From Oxalobacteraceae bacterium UBA7693 (GTDB lineage: Bacteria; Pseudomonadota; Gammaproteobacteria; Burkholderiales; Burkholderiaceae_D): 10,680 nt of DNA. The notes under the pieces are model-generated. The model made no database searches. It saw only the letters and a list, made by a program, of their open reading frames with translations, and was not told the origin of the DNA. Position numbers and translations under genes: made by a program. The stretch's first letter is position 1. Every line of letters begins with the position of its first letter. The stretch is taken from NCBI GenBank assembly GCA_002482715.1, contig DLGN01000398.1, positions 23,854 through 34,533 on the forward strand, given 5' to 3'. Below are positions 1 through 6,226 of the stretch, piece after piece.

Positions 1-40
1 AAGATAAATTGCCGTCACTTTGGGCTTGCGTCGTAGGCAT
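1..40 (-). CDS. 5' end of an unidentified gene, cut by the window edge
   Basis: Reading leftwards from an ATG at 40 gives MPTTQAQSDGNLS before the window ends; no stop is met. The start is chosen because AAAGGA lies about 6 nt upstream, a good Shine-Dalgarno site. An in-frame ATG at 55 lacks such a site. The gene begins 29 nt after the stop of the lipoprotein gene on the same strand, so the two are probably co-transcribed. Thirteen residues are too few to identify a family, and no function is proposed. Confidence 0.5.
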   Translation of the reverse strand, partial: MPTTQAQSDGNLS

Positions 41-69
41 TTCGATTCCTTTCATCACTATCGATTGAA

Positions 70-1041
70 TTATTTCGTGCTGTCGTTTGTGGTCGCAACC
101 GTTACACCTGCGCTGCTGAGCGCGGCACGCCACACACTGTCTTTGCTCGCGCCAGACTTTCGAAACTCGGTAGATATCGCTGTTTTGGCTTTGGCAAAAT
201 CGGTGTAGCTTGCTGGCGTTCCGGTGACTTTGCTCAACACCGCATTGATCTTTTGCAGGTTTTCTGGTGTATCAAGCGCTAGCGTTTTTAAGGCATCAGC
301 GAGATTTTTTGTTTCGGCTAATTCCGCTTCTGTTGGCACAGTCAGTTCACGAATGTCTTGTGCTGCTTGTTTATCTTTGTTGGAAGAATCCACATGGATC
401 GCATCAATTGCTCCGATCAAAGTGCCTGCCATTTCATAGGCGTTCAAATCATCCAAAGCTCTGGTCAGTGGATAATCTTCGATGGTTTTTGACGATCCTT
501 TTAAGATCTCAATCAAGACTAGCTTTCTCTGCGCATTCATCGTCGCAACCAAGGCAGGAATCGTTTTATCGAAATAAAAATACTTGTCGATGGTAGCTTT
601 ACCACCTGTGATACCTGCAGCAGCCAAGGCGATATTTGTTTTCGCCCGCATAGCACCCGTCGCTGCACTCGCCAGATTCAAACCAATTAACAAGCCATCG
701 GTGCCAGCATCTAAATGCTGCTTATCGACGCCCAAATCACGGACAAAACGTTGGTAACGAATATTGTACAAAGCCAGCCGGCCATTGATGAAATCATTGC
801 GCTGATTGGCGGTGGGATTGGTGCCGTAAGTCGATAACTTGGCTGCCGTTTGATACATACTCTCTAAGGCTTTAAGATCGTCTTCGTAACTAAACGATGG
901 CGCTGGTGCTCCACCATTTTGCATGGTGCTGCAGGCGCTCAGCGTCAAAGATAAGATCGCTAGCATTCCCCATCGGACCACGGCAGCGCTTGTTCGAGAT
1001 AGAGCGCCTTCAAGATCGGCGTGGACTTCTTGATTAAACAT
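70..1041 (-). CDS. predicted outer-membrane lipoprotein of unknown function
   Basis: The 323-residue product has a type II signal peptide: a long n-region ending in R23-W24, a hydrophobic core at about 26-34 and lipobox LSAC with Cys37 as the acylation site. Ser at +2 fits sorting to the outer membrane in proteobacteria. The start at 1041 is supported by GAAGGGA 7 nt upstream; the alternative Met26 would leave almost no n-region. The mature part looks mostly helical. It has a Gly/Ala-rich stretch at about 116-148 that could be a membrane-associated or glycine-zipper segment, followed by an aromatic patch (DKYFYFDK, 152-159). I recognise no catalytic motif and no named family. Another gene starts 29 nt downstream, so a short operon is likely. 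Lipoprotein status is seen directly; the role is unknown. Confidence 0.85.
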   Translation of the reverse strand: MFNQEVHADLEGALSRTSAAVVRWGMLAILSLTLSACSTMQNGGAPAPSFSYEDDLKALESMYQTAAKLSTYGTNPTANQRNDFINGRLALYNIRYQRFVRDLGVDKQHLDAGTDGLLIGLNLASAATGAMRAKTNIALAAAGITGGKATIDKYFYFDKTIPALVATMNAQRKLVLIEILKGSSKTIEDYPLTRALDDLNAYEMAGTLIGAIDAIHVDSSNKDKQAAQDIRELTVPTEAELAETKNLADALKTLALDTPENLQKINAVLSKVTGTPASYTDFAKAKTAISTEFRKSGASKDSVWRAALSSAGVTVATTNDSTK

Positions 1042-1636
1042 AATGAATTCCCTTCATAAAAAGAAATAGCTCTCGCCTAGATTTTGGCCACAGATGCTGA
1101 CCACCTAAGTCGATCACCTAAGCTGACTGCCTAAGTTGGCTACATATGCCGATTGCACATAAAGAAAACAACAATAACAACAAACCTTGATAAAAACGAG
1201 TGTCAATTTAATCAATAAGTGTTTTTTTCTTAGCCCGCACACTTTTTGATGTTCGCAAACGACAGATGCATAAGTTGTGCCAGATGCTTGTCATGGAACT
1301 AAGCTGGCGCCTGATAGCCTAAGCTCCACGTTAACAAACATGTTCTAGTTACATAAATCAGCACAATGTTCGCTTGCGATAAACATCGGTGTAAGGAATA
1401 CTTTCACCTGTTGCCAATATTAAAATTCACGAACACAACGCGGACACGATGATGAATTGAATTTGTTTGCATTAGAAGTAAGCTGGTGATTAGCGAAGAG
1501 CGCATTACCAGGTATCGAACGTTCGGGCGGTTCAATCGAAAAAATTAAGATCATCAATCTGCCATGACAAAAGATAAAACGGCCAAATTGATGCAACCCT
1601 ATACAAGTTACTCCCCCCTTTTTTAAGGATAGATGA
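1042..1636. other. gene-free divergent intergenic region
   Basis: About 600 bp separates the starts of the minus-strand lipoprotein and the plus-strand M16 peptidase, so promoters for both should lie here. I see no convincing -35/-10 pair for either; TATACA at 1600-1605 is a possible -10 for the peptidase but has no good -35. A degenerate 13-bp tandem repeat occupies 1086-1163, with scattered similar units at about 1264-1276, 1293-1305 and 1313-1325. A perfect 10-bp palindrome, CGAACGTTCG, lies at 1516-1525. No open reading frame here looks coding, and there is no tRNA-like fold. Confidence 0.6.
1086..1163. repeat. degenerate 13-bp tandem repeat, six units
   Basis: Cutting from 1086 every 13 bp gives ggccacagatgct, gaccacctaagtc, gatcacctaagct, gactgcctaagtt, ggctacatatgcc and gattgcacataaa. 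Every unit starts with G and has C at position 6 and A at position 9; the middle three share CCTAAG in register (1104, 1117, 1130). The rough consensus is GAYCACCTAAGYT. The array lies 45 nt upstream of the lipoprotein start. The outer units are weak, so three clear and three diverged copies is the safest description. Confidence 0.6.
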
Positions 1637-4519
1637 ATGAAACCTTTAAGCCTCTCAATACTGATCGCAGCAAGCTTAGGCACAGCGATCACGCTACCAA
1701 CATTGGCGCAAAATTCAACAGAAAGCGCAGTACAGAAATCCGCCACAAAAAATACCAGTAAGAAGGCAAAAGCCAGCTTGAAAGTGGATTATCAGAAATT
1801 CACTTTAGCCAATGGTTTGGACGTGATCTTGCATGTGGATCGTTCTGATCCGGTAGTAGCGGTTAACCTTACCGCCCATGTTGGTTCGGCACGCGAAAAA
1901 GCAGGCCGTACCGGCTTTGCTCATTTGTTTGAACACTTGCTGTTTTTAGAATCAGAAAATCTGGGCAAAGGTGGCTTGGATAAAATGTCCGCGCGCATCG
2001 GTGGCTCAGGCGCGAATGGCTCGACTTCACGCGACCGCACTAATTATTTGCAAACCGTACCACAAGACGCCCTAGAGAAAATGATTTGGGCAGAGGCGGA
2101 TAAGCTCGGTTGGTTTATCAACACCGTCACCGATCAAGTGTTGGCAAAAGAAAAGCAAGTCGTTAAAAATGAGAAACGCCAAAGCGTTGATAACAACCCG
2201 TATGGCCACACTTCCTACGTGATCGATAAAGCGCTGTACCCCGCCGATCATCCGTACAACTGGCAAGTCATCGGTTCACTCGAAGACTTACAAAATGCGA
2301 CCGTCGATGATGTTAAAGAATTTTTCCGTCGCTGGTATGTGCCAAACAATGTGACCCTCGTGATCGCGGGTGACTTCGATGCAGCCCAGGCAAAAAAATG
2401 GGTAGAGAAGTATTTCGGTGAAATTCAACGTGGCGAAGAAGTGAAAGCACTGCCAAAACGTGCCGGCGTGGTGAAAGAAACTGTGAAGCTGTATCACGAA
2501 GACAATTTCGCGCGCGTGCCTGCTTTGACTATGGTGTGGCCAGCGGTGGAACAATTTCATGCTGATTCCTATGCATTGGATGTGCTCAGCGAATATTTGT
2601 CCCGCGGTAAAAAAGCCCCTTTTTATCAAGTCTTAGTCGAAGATAAAAAACTCACTGCCAACGTCAGCATCGGCAATCGCACTTCAGAATTAGCCGGACA
2701 ATTCATGCTCAGCGTGCGTGCGTTTGATGGCAAATCATTGGATGAAGTCGCCAACGCGGTCAATCAGGCTTTCGCTAAATTCGAAAAAGAAGGCATCTCA
2801 GAAAAAGATTTGAACCGCATCAAGACTGGACAAGAGACACAGTTCTATAACTCGCTTTCCAGCGTACTCGGCAAATCCGCACAACTAGCTGAATACAACT
2901 ACTTGACGGGTAACCCAGGCTTTGTTGAGCAAGACATCAAGAATATTTTGGCAGTCACACCTGCCGATGTGATGCGTGTGTATGACAAATACATCAAAGG
3001 TAAAAACTATGTCGCCACCAGCTTTGTTCCAAAGGGCAAAGCAACACTGGCGTTGAGTGGATCTGGCAAAGCTGAAGTCGCTGAAGAAAAAATTGTACAA
3101 GGTGCAGAAGCGGCAGTAGATCCAAACATTAACGCTACTTATACCAAAACACCATCCAAGATCAAACGCGATCAAGAACCGGCGTATGGTGCAGCTGCCG
3201 AAGTAAAAACACCGAAGGTATGGGAAGGCAAACTCAACAACGGTTTACGCGTGTACGGCATACAAAACGATGAAGTGCCGCTGGTGCAATTTGAAATCGT
3301 CATGGATGGTGGTTTGCAATTAGAAGACATCAACAAAGTTGGCGTTGCTAATCTGATGGCACGCATGATGACGCAAGGTACTGCCAAAAAGACGCCACAA
3401 GAGTTGGAAGAGGCGATACAACAACTTGGTGCCTCAATTGCAGTGACTGCGCGTACCGAAGACATTCGCATCACGGTCAATACTTTGGCGCGTAACTATC
3501 AAGCGACCTTAGCCTTGGTCGAAGAAATTTTGTTAGAGCCACGCTGGGATGAAAAAGAGTTTGCCCTGTTAAAGCAAAACATGCTCAGCCAAATTCGTCA
3601 GCAAGAGGCCAATCCGAATGTCGTTGCTGCGAATGCGTACAGCAAGCTAATTTACGGTGAGAAGAACATCCGCTCCCGCAATATTTTGGGTACAGAGGAC
3701 AGCGTGAAAGCCATCACGGTGGATGATTTGAAAGTCTATTATCAAAAGAATCTGTCACCATCGATCGCACGAATGCATATTGTCGGAGCGCTTCCAAAAG
3801 CATCCATCGACAGCTCATTAGCGCCATTGGCAAAAAAATGGCAGGCAAAGAAAGTTGAATTATCAGCTACCAACCCAGTAGTTGCAGACGCGAAGCAAGC
3901 ACAAGGTAAAGTGTTCTTTGTCGATATTCCTGATGCCAAACAATCGGTTTTACAAATCGGCTATCCAGCACTTGCAGCAACTGACAAAGACTACTACCCA
4001 GCTAATGCCATGAACTATATTTTGGGCGGCGGTGGTTTTGCATCTCGCTTAACGCAAGAGCTGCGTGAAGGCAAAGGCTACACCTACGGCATACGTTCGG
4101 GCTTTAGCGGAACCAAGAGCGTCGGCGACTTCAGCATCAGCAGCGGTGTGCGTACCAACGTCACTTTGGAATCAACGCAATTGATCAAAAAAATCTTGCA
4201 AGACTTCGCAGTGACTTACTCGGATGCAGATTTAGAAACCACCAAGAGCTTCCTAATCAAGAGCAATGCGCGTGCATTCGAAACGGCAGGAGCCAAGCTT
4301 GGCATGTTGGAAAACATCAGCAAATACGGCTGGACACCGAACTATGTGAAAGAGCGCGAGCAAATTGTGAAGACCATGACAGTCGAGCAAATCAAAGCAC
4401 TCTCACAAAAATACCTCGATCCAAACAAGATGATCTGGTTGGTGGTCGGCGATGCAAAAACGCAATTGCCTCGCATGAAGGAATTGGGATTTGGTGAGCC
4501 TGTGTTGTTGAGTAAATAG
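1637..4519 (+). CDS. secreted two-lobed M16 (pitrilysin-family) zinc peptidase
   Basis: This 960-residue zinc metallopeptidase is probably periplasmic. An uncleaved-to-mature border is likely near residue 24 (signal peptide 1-24, ending LPTLA), followed by a Lys-rich linker. The N-terminal lobe has the inverted zinc motif HLFEH at 96-100, with His96 and His100 as ligands and Glu99 as the catalytic base; Glu179 in NEKRQ is the likely third ligand. The C-terminal lobe starts near residue 525. Its matching site reads NLMAR (572-576), so it is inactive, but it keeps the substrate-binding Arg/Tyr segment (LREGKGYTYG, Arg810, Tyr815/Tyr817). One active and one inactive lobe in a single chain is a known M16 layout. 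The start is set by AAGGA 7 nt upstream. The natural substrate cannot be told from the sequence. The gene is alone on its strand, and its downstream neighbour is convergent. Confidence 0.93.
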   Translation: MKPLSLSILIAASLGTAITLPTLAQNSTESAVQKSATKNTSKKAKASLKVDYQKFTLANGLDVILHVDRSDPVVAVNLTAHVGSAREKAGRTGFAHLFEHLLFLESENLGKGGLDKMSARIGGSGANGSTSRDRTNYLQTVPQDALEKMIWAEADKLGWFINTVTDQVLAKEKQVVKNEKRQSVDNNPYGHTSYVIDKALYPADHPYNWQVIGSLEDLQNATVDDVKEFFRRWYVPNNVTLVIAGDFDAAQAKKWVEKYFGEIQRGEEVKALPKRAGVVKETVKLYHEDNFARVPALTMVWPAVEQFHADSYALDVLSEYLSRGKKAPFYQVLVEDKKLTANVSIGNRTSELAGQFMLSVRAFDGKSLDEVANAVNQAFAKFEKEGISEKDLNRIKTGQETQFYNSLSSVLGKSAQLAEYNYLTGNPGFVEQDIKNILAVTPADVMRVYDKYIKGKNYVATSFVPKGKATLALSGSGKAEVAEEKIVQGAEAAVDPNINATYTKTPSKIKRDQEPAYGAAAEVKTPKVWEGKLNNGLRVYGIQNDEVPLVQFEIVMDGGLQLEDINKVGVANLMARMMTQGTAKKTPQELEEAIQQLGASIAVTARTEDIRITVNTLARNYQATLALVEEILLEPRWDEKEFALLKQNMLSQIRQQEANPNVVAANAYSKLIYGEKNIRSRNILGTEDSVKAITVDDLKVYYQKNLSPSIARMHIVGALPKASIDSSLAPLAKKWQAKKVELSATNPVVADAKQAQGKVFFVDIPDAKQSVLQIGYPALAATDKDYYPANAMNYILGGGGFASRLTQELREGKGYTYGIRSGFSGTKSVGDFSISSGVRTNVTLESTQLIKKILQDFAVTYSDADLETTKSFLIKSNARAFETAGAKLGMLENISKYGWTPNYVKEREQIVKTMTVEQIKALSQKYLDPNKMIWLVVGDAKTQLPRMKELGFGEPVLLSK

Positions 4520-4527
4520 GGATGATG

Positions 4528-4554
4528 CTTGGGCACGGCGAGCACGTGCCCGAG
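4528..4554 (+). terminator. hairpin just after the M16 gene
   Basis: GGGCACG (4531-4537) pairs with CGTGCCC (4545-4551) across a 7-nt loop. Three further pairs, including one U-G, extend the stem outward. It begins 9 nt after the peptidase stop. No U-run follows (gatttactg), so it is a weak intrinsic terminator at best and may instead protect the mRNA 3' end. Confidence 0.4.
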
Positions 4555-4590
4555 GATTTACTGTGGCGATTAAGACCAGACAAAACAAAT

Positions 4591-4624
4591 GCGAATCGTG
4601 ATTGTCAAAAAGATCGCGATTCGT
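4591..4624 (-). terminator. hairpin between convergent genes, likely terminator of the DUF998 gene
   Basis: The arms gcgaatcgtgat (4591-4602) and atcgcgattcgt (4613-4624) form 12 pairs, two of them G-U, with a 10-nt loop. Read on the minus strand, the stem is followed by atttgttttg, a T-rich tail suited to Rho-independent termination of the gene whose stop is at 4703. A further stem, AAGTTGG (4644-4650) with CCAACTT (4668-4674), lies between this hairpin and that stop. On the plus strand no U-run follows. Confidence 0.45.
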
Positions 4625-4702
4625 GTTGGTGGCGGAATTTTGTAAGTTGGCGCTGAGCTTGCGAAGCCCAACTTCTTCACGGCTTCATCCTCGAACGTCA
4701 AG

Positions 4703-5251
4703 TTACACTGTGTCCCCGTCCTGCCAAGCTGCTAAAGCCAGGCCGCCGAATAAGCAAATCTCTGCAATGCGTTGGATCAGCCCACGAACAGGATGTGGAA
4801 AGGACAATGCGATGGCGACGCCAATTACAATATATCCCGCAATTTCAAAAGGCTCACCCAAGCTTTCAGCCAGCGTCATCAGTGCGAAGGCGCCACCAAT
4901 GTATTCAACAGCACCAGCAAAAAAGTGAAGCGTATGGCTGACAGTACCATATAAAGGCGCACCCGCATCACAAGGGAACACAGCAGCACCAATGTAACCA
5001 ACTGCGATACAGAGCGCGAGCCTTGCAGCAGCTGGCGAGGCGGTGTTAATAAGGTAGGCAACGATCAGGAGGGAAATGCCTATGGGTAGGAAAAGACCGA
5101 AGGCAACAAAACGCTGATTGTGCGCGCCAATCTCACCGATCTCGCTGATCGTGTGTTTGATGTGACTGTAACCAAGCTTCCTGGGCGCCAGCACGATAAG
5201 ACTGACGAAAAGGTAGATAGCAGCGATCACTGTTACTAATGTTGGCATCAT
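4703..5251 (-). CDS. DUF998-family integral membrane protein
   Basis: The 182-residue protein has about six predicted membrane helices (roughly 5-22, 49-69, 76-93, 107-127, 138-152 and 160-176). Features that recall DUF998 are HTISEIG at 33-39 followed by Asn45, the FPCDAG motif at 92-97, and histidines 106 and 109 at the start of the next helix. The family is uncharacterised; conserved His, Asp and Glu at the membrane face are compatible with an enzyme or metal site, but this is inference. I chose the start at 5251 because GGAG lies 6 nt upstream; the next codon is also ATG. The frame stays open to an ATG at 5350, but that start has no Shine-Dalgarno site and would add a 33-residue segment covering a likely promoter. 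It is convergent with the M16 gene and divergent from the operator array. Confidence 0.75.
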   Translation of the reverse strand: MMPTLVTVIAAIYLFVSLIVLAPRKLGYSHIKHTISEIGEIGAHNQRFVAFGLFLPIGISLLIVAYLINTASPAAARLALCIAVGYIGAAVFPCDAGAPLYGTVSHTLHFFAGAVEYIGGAFALMTLAESLGEPFEIAGYIVIGVAIALSFPHPVRGLIQRIAEICLFGGLALAAWQDGDTV

Positions 5252-5293
5252 GGCTTTCTCCGCGATTGAAAGCGATTTAATTTTCAAAATGCA

Positions 5294-5322
5294 AAGATAC
5301 TCGAACACTAAAAGAAAGACAA
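5294..5322 (-). promoter_or_regulatory. candidate promoter of the DUF998 gene
   Basis: On the minus strand TTGTCT (5322-5317) and TATCTT (5299-5294) are 17 bp apart, each matching 4 of 6 sigma-70 consensus bases. Transcription would start near 5287, leaving a leader of about 36 nt before the chosen ATG at 5251. This fits that start better than the longer frame. The prediction rests on sequence match alone. Confidence 0.3.
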
Positions 5323-5448
5323 TTTGTTTCAACTCTTTTGAAACCCGCATGGCAGCTACTTGATTTTGCTGATGCTCTTTGACATCAGACTAAACCGAGT
5401 TGGGAAGAAACGCAGTTAATTCACAAGCAAAAAAACTTTAAAAATTTA

Positions 5449-5466
5449 TGTAAAGGACGCTTGACA
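5449..5466. promoter_or_regulatory. operator-like 18-bp inverted repeat, copy 1
   Basis: TGTAAAG-GACG-CTTGACA is a 7-4-7 near-palindrome with one mismatched pair. It is the same element as copies 2-4 in reverse orientation. Its right half contains the TTGACA -35 hexamer of the candidate promoter, so a bound protein would block RNA polymerase. The symmetry suggests a dimeric helix-turn-helix regulator, which is not encoded in this window. Confidence 0.65.
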
Positions 5467-5488
5467 AAGATTTTTTTTGGTTTAATAT
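5461..5488 (+). promoter_or_regulatory. candidate sigma-70 promoter flanked by operators
   Basis: A perfect -35 TTGACA (5461-5466) is followed 16 bp later by TAATAT (5483-5488), a 4-of-6 match to the -10 box. The spacer holds a run of eight T. Operator copy 1 covers the -35, and copy 2 starts at the last base of the -10 and covers the expected start point near 5495. This layout is typical of a repressed or autoregulated promoter. It would drive the leader region and, by read-through, the genes at 5778 and 6227. Confidence 0.55.
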
Positions 5489-5505
5489 GTCAAACATGCT
5501 TTACA
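5488..5505. promoter_or_regulatory. operator-like 18-bp inverted repeat, copy 2
   Basis: TGTCAAA-CATG-CTTTACA begins 39 bp after the start of copy 1 and lies over the predicted transcription start. A run of eight T ends 9 bp upstream of it. The core spacer CATG is itself palindromic. Confidence 0.65.
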
Positions 5506-5532
5506 CATTAAGCGAGTCGCAAGTGATTCGAG

Positions 5533-5781
5533 ATGTCAGAAGCAAGCAATACTGAAGTAAAAGTAAACCAGCAGCTAACAACGGAATTTCCGCAAGCTGC
5601 TTATTTTTTAAATTCGCATGTCAAGCGTGCTTTACATGCAGTAACTATTAGAAAATCTGTCGTCATTAGCAGTAGCAAGGCATCCCAGGATTCCCTGCTT
5701 TTTTTATCGCCTGACGTGTCAACTTTACTTTACATAAGCAGCAAAAATTTTATTCCAATTAATTTTAGGAGAACACCATGA
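5533..5781 (+). CDS. doubtful 82-residue leader reading frame
   Basis: An open frame starts at ATG 5533 and ends in TGA overlapping the ATG of the next gene by four bases (ATGA at 5778), an arrangement common in coupled genes. Against coding: there is no clear Shine-Dalgarno site upstream (gtgattcgag), the Ser-rich product resembles nothing I know, and the frame runs through two terminator-like hairpins and two operator copies. It may be a leader peptide, a decayed gene, or chance. The downstream gene has its own AGGAG site and does not need coupling. Confidence 0.15.
   Translation: MSEASNTEVKVNQQLTTEFPQAAYFLNSHVKRALHAVTIRKSVVISSSKASQDSLLFLSPDVSTLLYISSKNFIPINFRRTP
5570..5609 (+). terminator. 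intrinsic-terminator-like hairpin in the leader, first
   Basis: AGCAGCT (5570-5576) pairs with AGCTGCT (5595-5601). A second short stem, CGGA (5582-5585) with TCCG (5589-5592), forms inside it. The hairpin is followed by TATTTTTT. It lies about 75 nt after the predicted transcription start and 9 nt before operator copy 3, so it could end a transcript of roughly 115 nt. Confidence 0.5.
5619..5636. promoter_or_regulatory. operator-like 18-bp inverted repeat, copy 3
   Basis: TGTCAAG-CGTG-CTTTACA is the best copy. Symmetry continues outward to 5616-5639, where 10 of 12 base pairs are complementary. I find no convincing -10 box at the right distance from its TTTACA or, on the other strand, its TTGACA, so it may be an auxiliary site rather than part of a second promoter. 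It lies inside the doubtful frame 5533-5781. Confidence 0.65.
5674..5705 (+). terminator. intrinsic-terminator-like hairpin in the leader, second
   Basis: AGCAAGG (5674-5680) pairs with CCCTGCT (5693-5699) with one mismatch. The inner stem ATC (5682-5684) with GAT (5689-5691) closes the loop. A continuous T-run covers 5699-5705. It lies 37 nt after operator copy 3 and 11 nt before copy 4. Both this and the first hairpin end in CTGCTT followed by T. Confidence 0.5.
5717..5734. promoter_or_regulatory. operator-like 18-bp inverted repeat, copy 4
   Basis: TGTCAAC-TTTA-CTTTACA is the weakest copy by symmetry, because its seventh base departs from the palindrome, but it keeps the TGTCAA and CTTTACA halves exactly. 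It lies 43 nt before the ATG at 5778. TATTCC, 16 bp after its TTTACA, is a poor -10 box, so a second promoter here is possible but not supported. Confidence 0.6.
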
Positions 5782-6164
5782 ACAAGCTCACCATCAATAC
5801 ACAATCCCGCAACGAACTCAATGCCTCTATCATTTTGGCAGCGATCACTTGGTCTTTGACGATGATTTTTGCCGATGAAATTATTGCTGCCAATGGTCGC
5901 GATGTATTCAACTTATTTCCTTTGCTGCCAGTTGTGATCTTTAGTTCTGCGGTGTTTCGTCATCTGAAACGTGTTGGTAGTAGCGCAGCACATGAGGTTG
6001 CGCAAAACATGGCGGTCGCTGGTTTAATCGCTAGCGCTTTTGCCGCCATTTACAGCCAAGCCGATGGCGCCGGTTTTGCCCAATTGAGCGCGATGGCAAT
6101 TTACACCTGCTTCGCAGTGAGCTTGGCGACGATTTCCTTCATACGCAATTGCATCAAACGCTAA
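5778..6164 (+). CDS. small four-helix integral membrane protein of unknown function
   Basis: The 128-residue product has a short polar N-terminus and four predicted membrane helices at about 15-33, 44-61, 77-93 and 103-122. The basic segment between helices 2 and 3 (RHLKRVG, 61-67) and the basic C-terminus (RNCIKR) suggest cytoplasmic placement of both by the positive-inside rule. The start is firm: AGGAG lies 6 nt upstream. I recognise no family motif. Small multi-helix membrane proteins often sit beside small helix-turn-helix regulators, but no regulator is present here. It is the first clear gene after the operator array, and the hydrolase follows 62 nt later with no terminator between, so the two are probably co-expressed. 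No function is proposed. Confidence 0.75.
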   Translation: MNKLTINTQSRNELNASIILAAITWSLTMIFADEIIAANGRDVFNLFPLLPVVIFSSAVFRHLKRVGSSAAHEVAQNMAVAGLIASAFAAIYSQADGAGFAQLSAMAIYTCFAVSLATISFIRNCIKR

Positions 6165-6226
6165 TTTTTAACCATCAACGACTTGCCCAATTCATTATTC
6201 GACAATCATTTAAAAGAGAAACCATC

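Noticed and set aside
1086..1163. CRISPR-like array
   Set aside because: The 13-bp units are contiguous and degenerate with no spacers, and no cas gene is present.
1420..1746. 108-codon minus-strand frame overlapping the start of the M16 gene
   Set aside because: It overlaps the well-supported signal peptide and ribosome site of the peptidase, has no ribosome site of its own and gives an unfamiliar composition.
4602..4928. 108-codon plus-strand frame
   Set aside because: It lies antisense to the DUF998 gene and across the hairpin at 4591-4624; the product has no membrane or domain features.
5252..5350. 33-codon N-terminal extension of the DUF998 protein
   Set aside because: No Shine-Dalgarno site precedes the ATG at 5350, whereas GGAG stands 6 nt before the ATG at 5251; a likely promoter lies inside the extension.
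5449..5734. Transposon ends or recombination (attC-like) sites
   Set aside because: The 18-bp elements have mixed orientation, no flanking duplications, and no transposase or integrase nearby; promoter overlap explains them better.
6149..6226. Upstream start for the alpha/beta-hydrolase
   Set aside because: It overlaps the preceding gene and adds 26 residues in front of a normal signal peptide; the ATG at 6227 has its own ribosome site.
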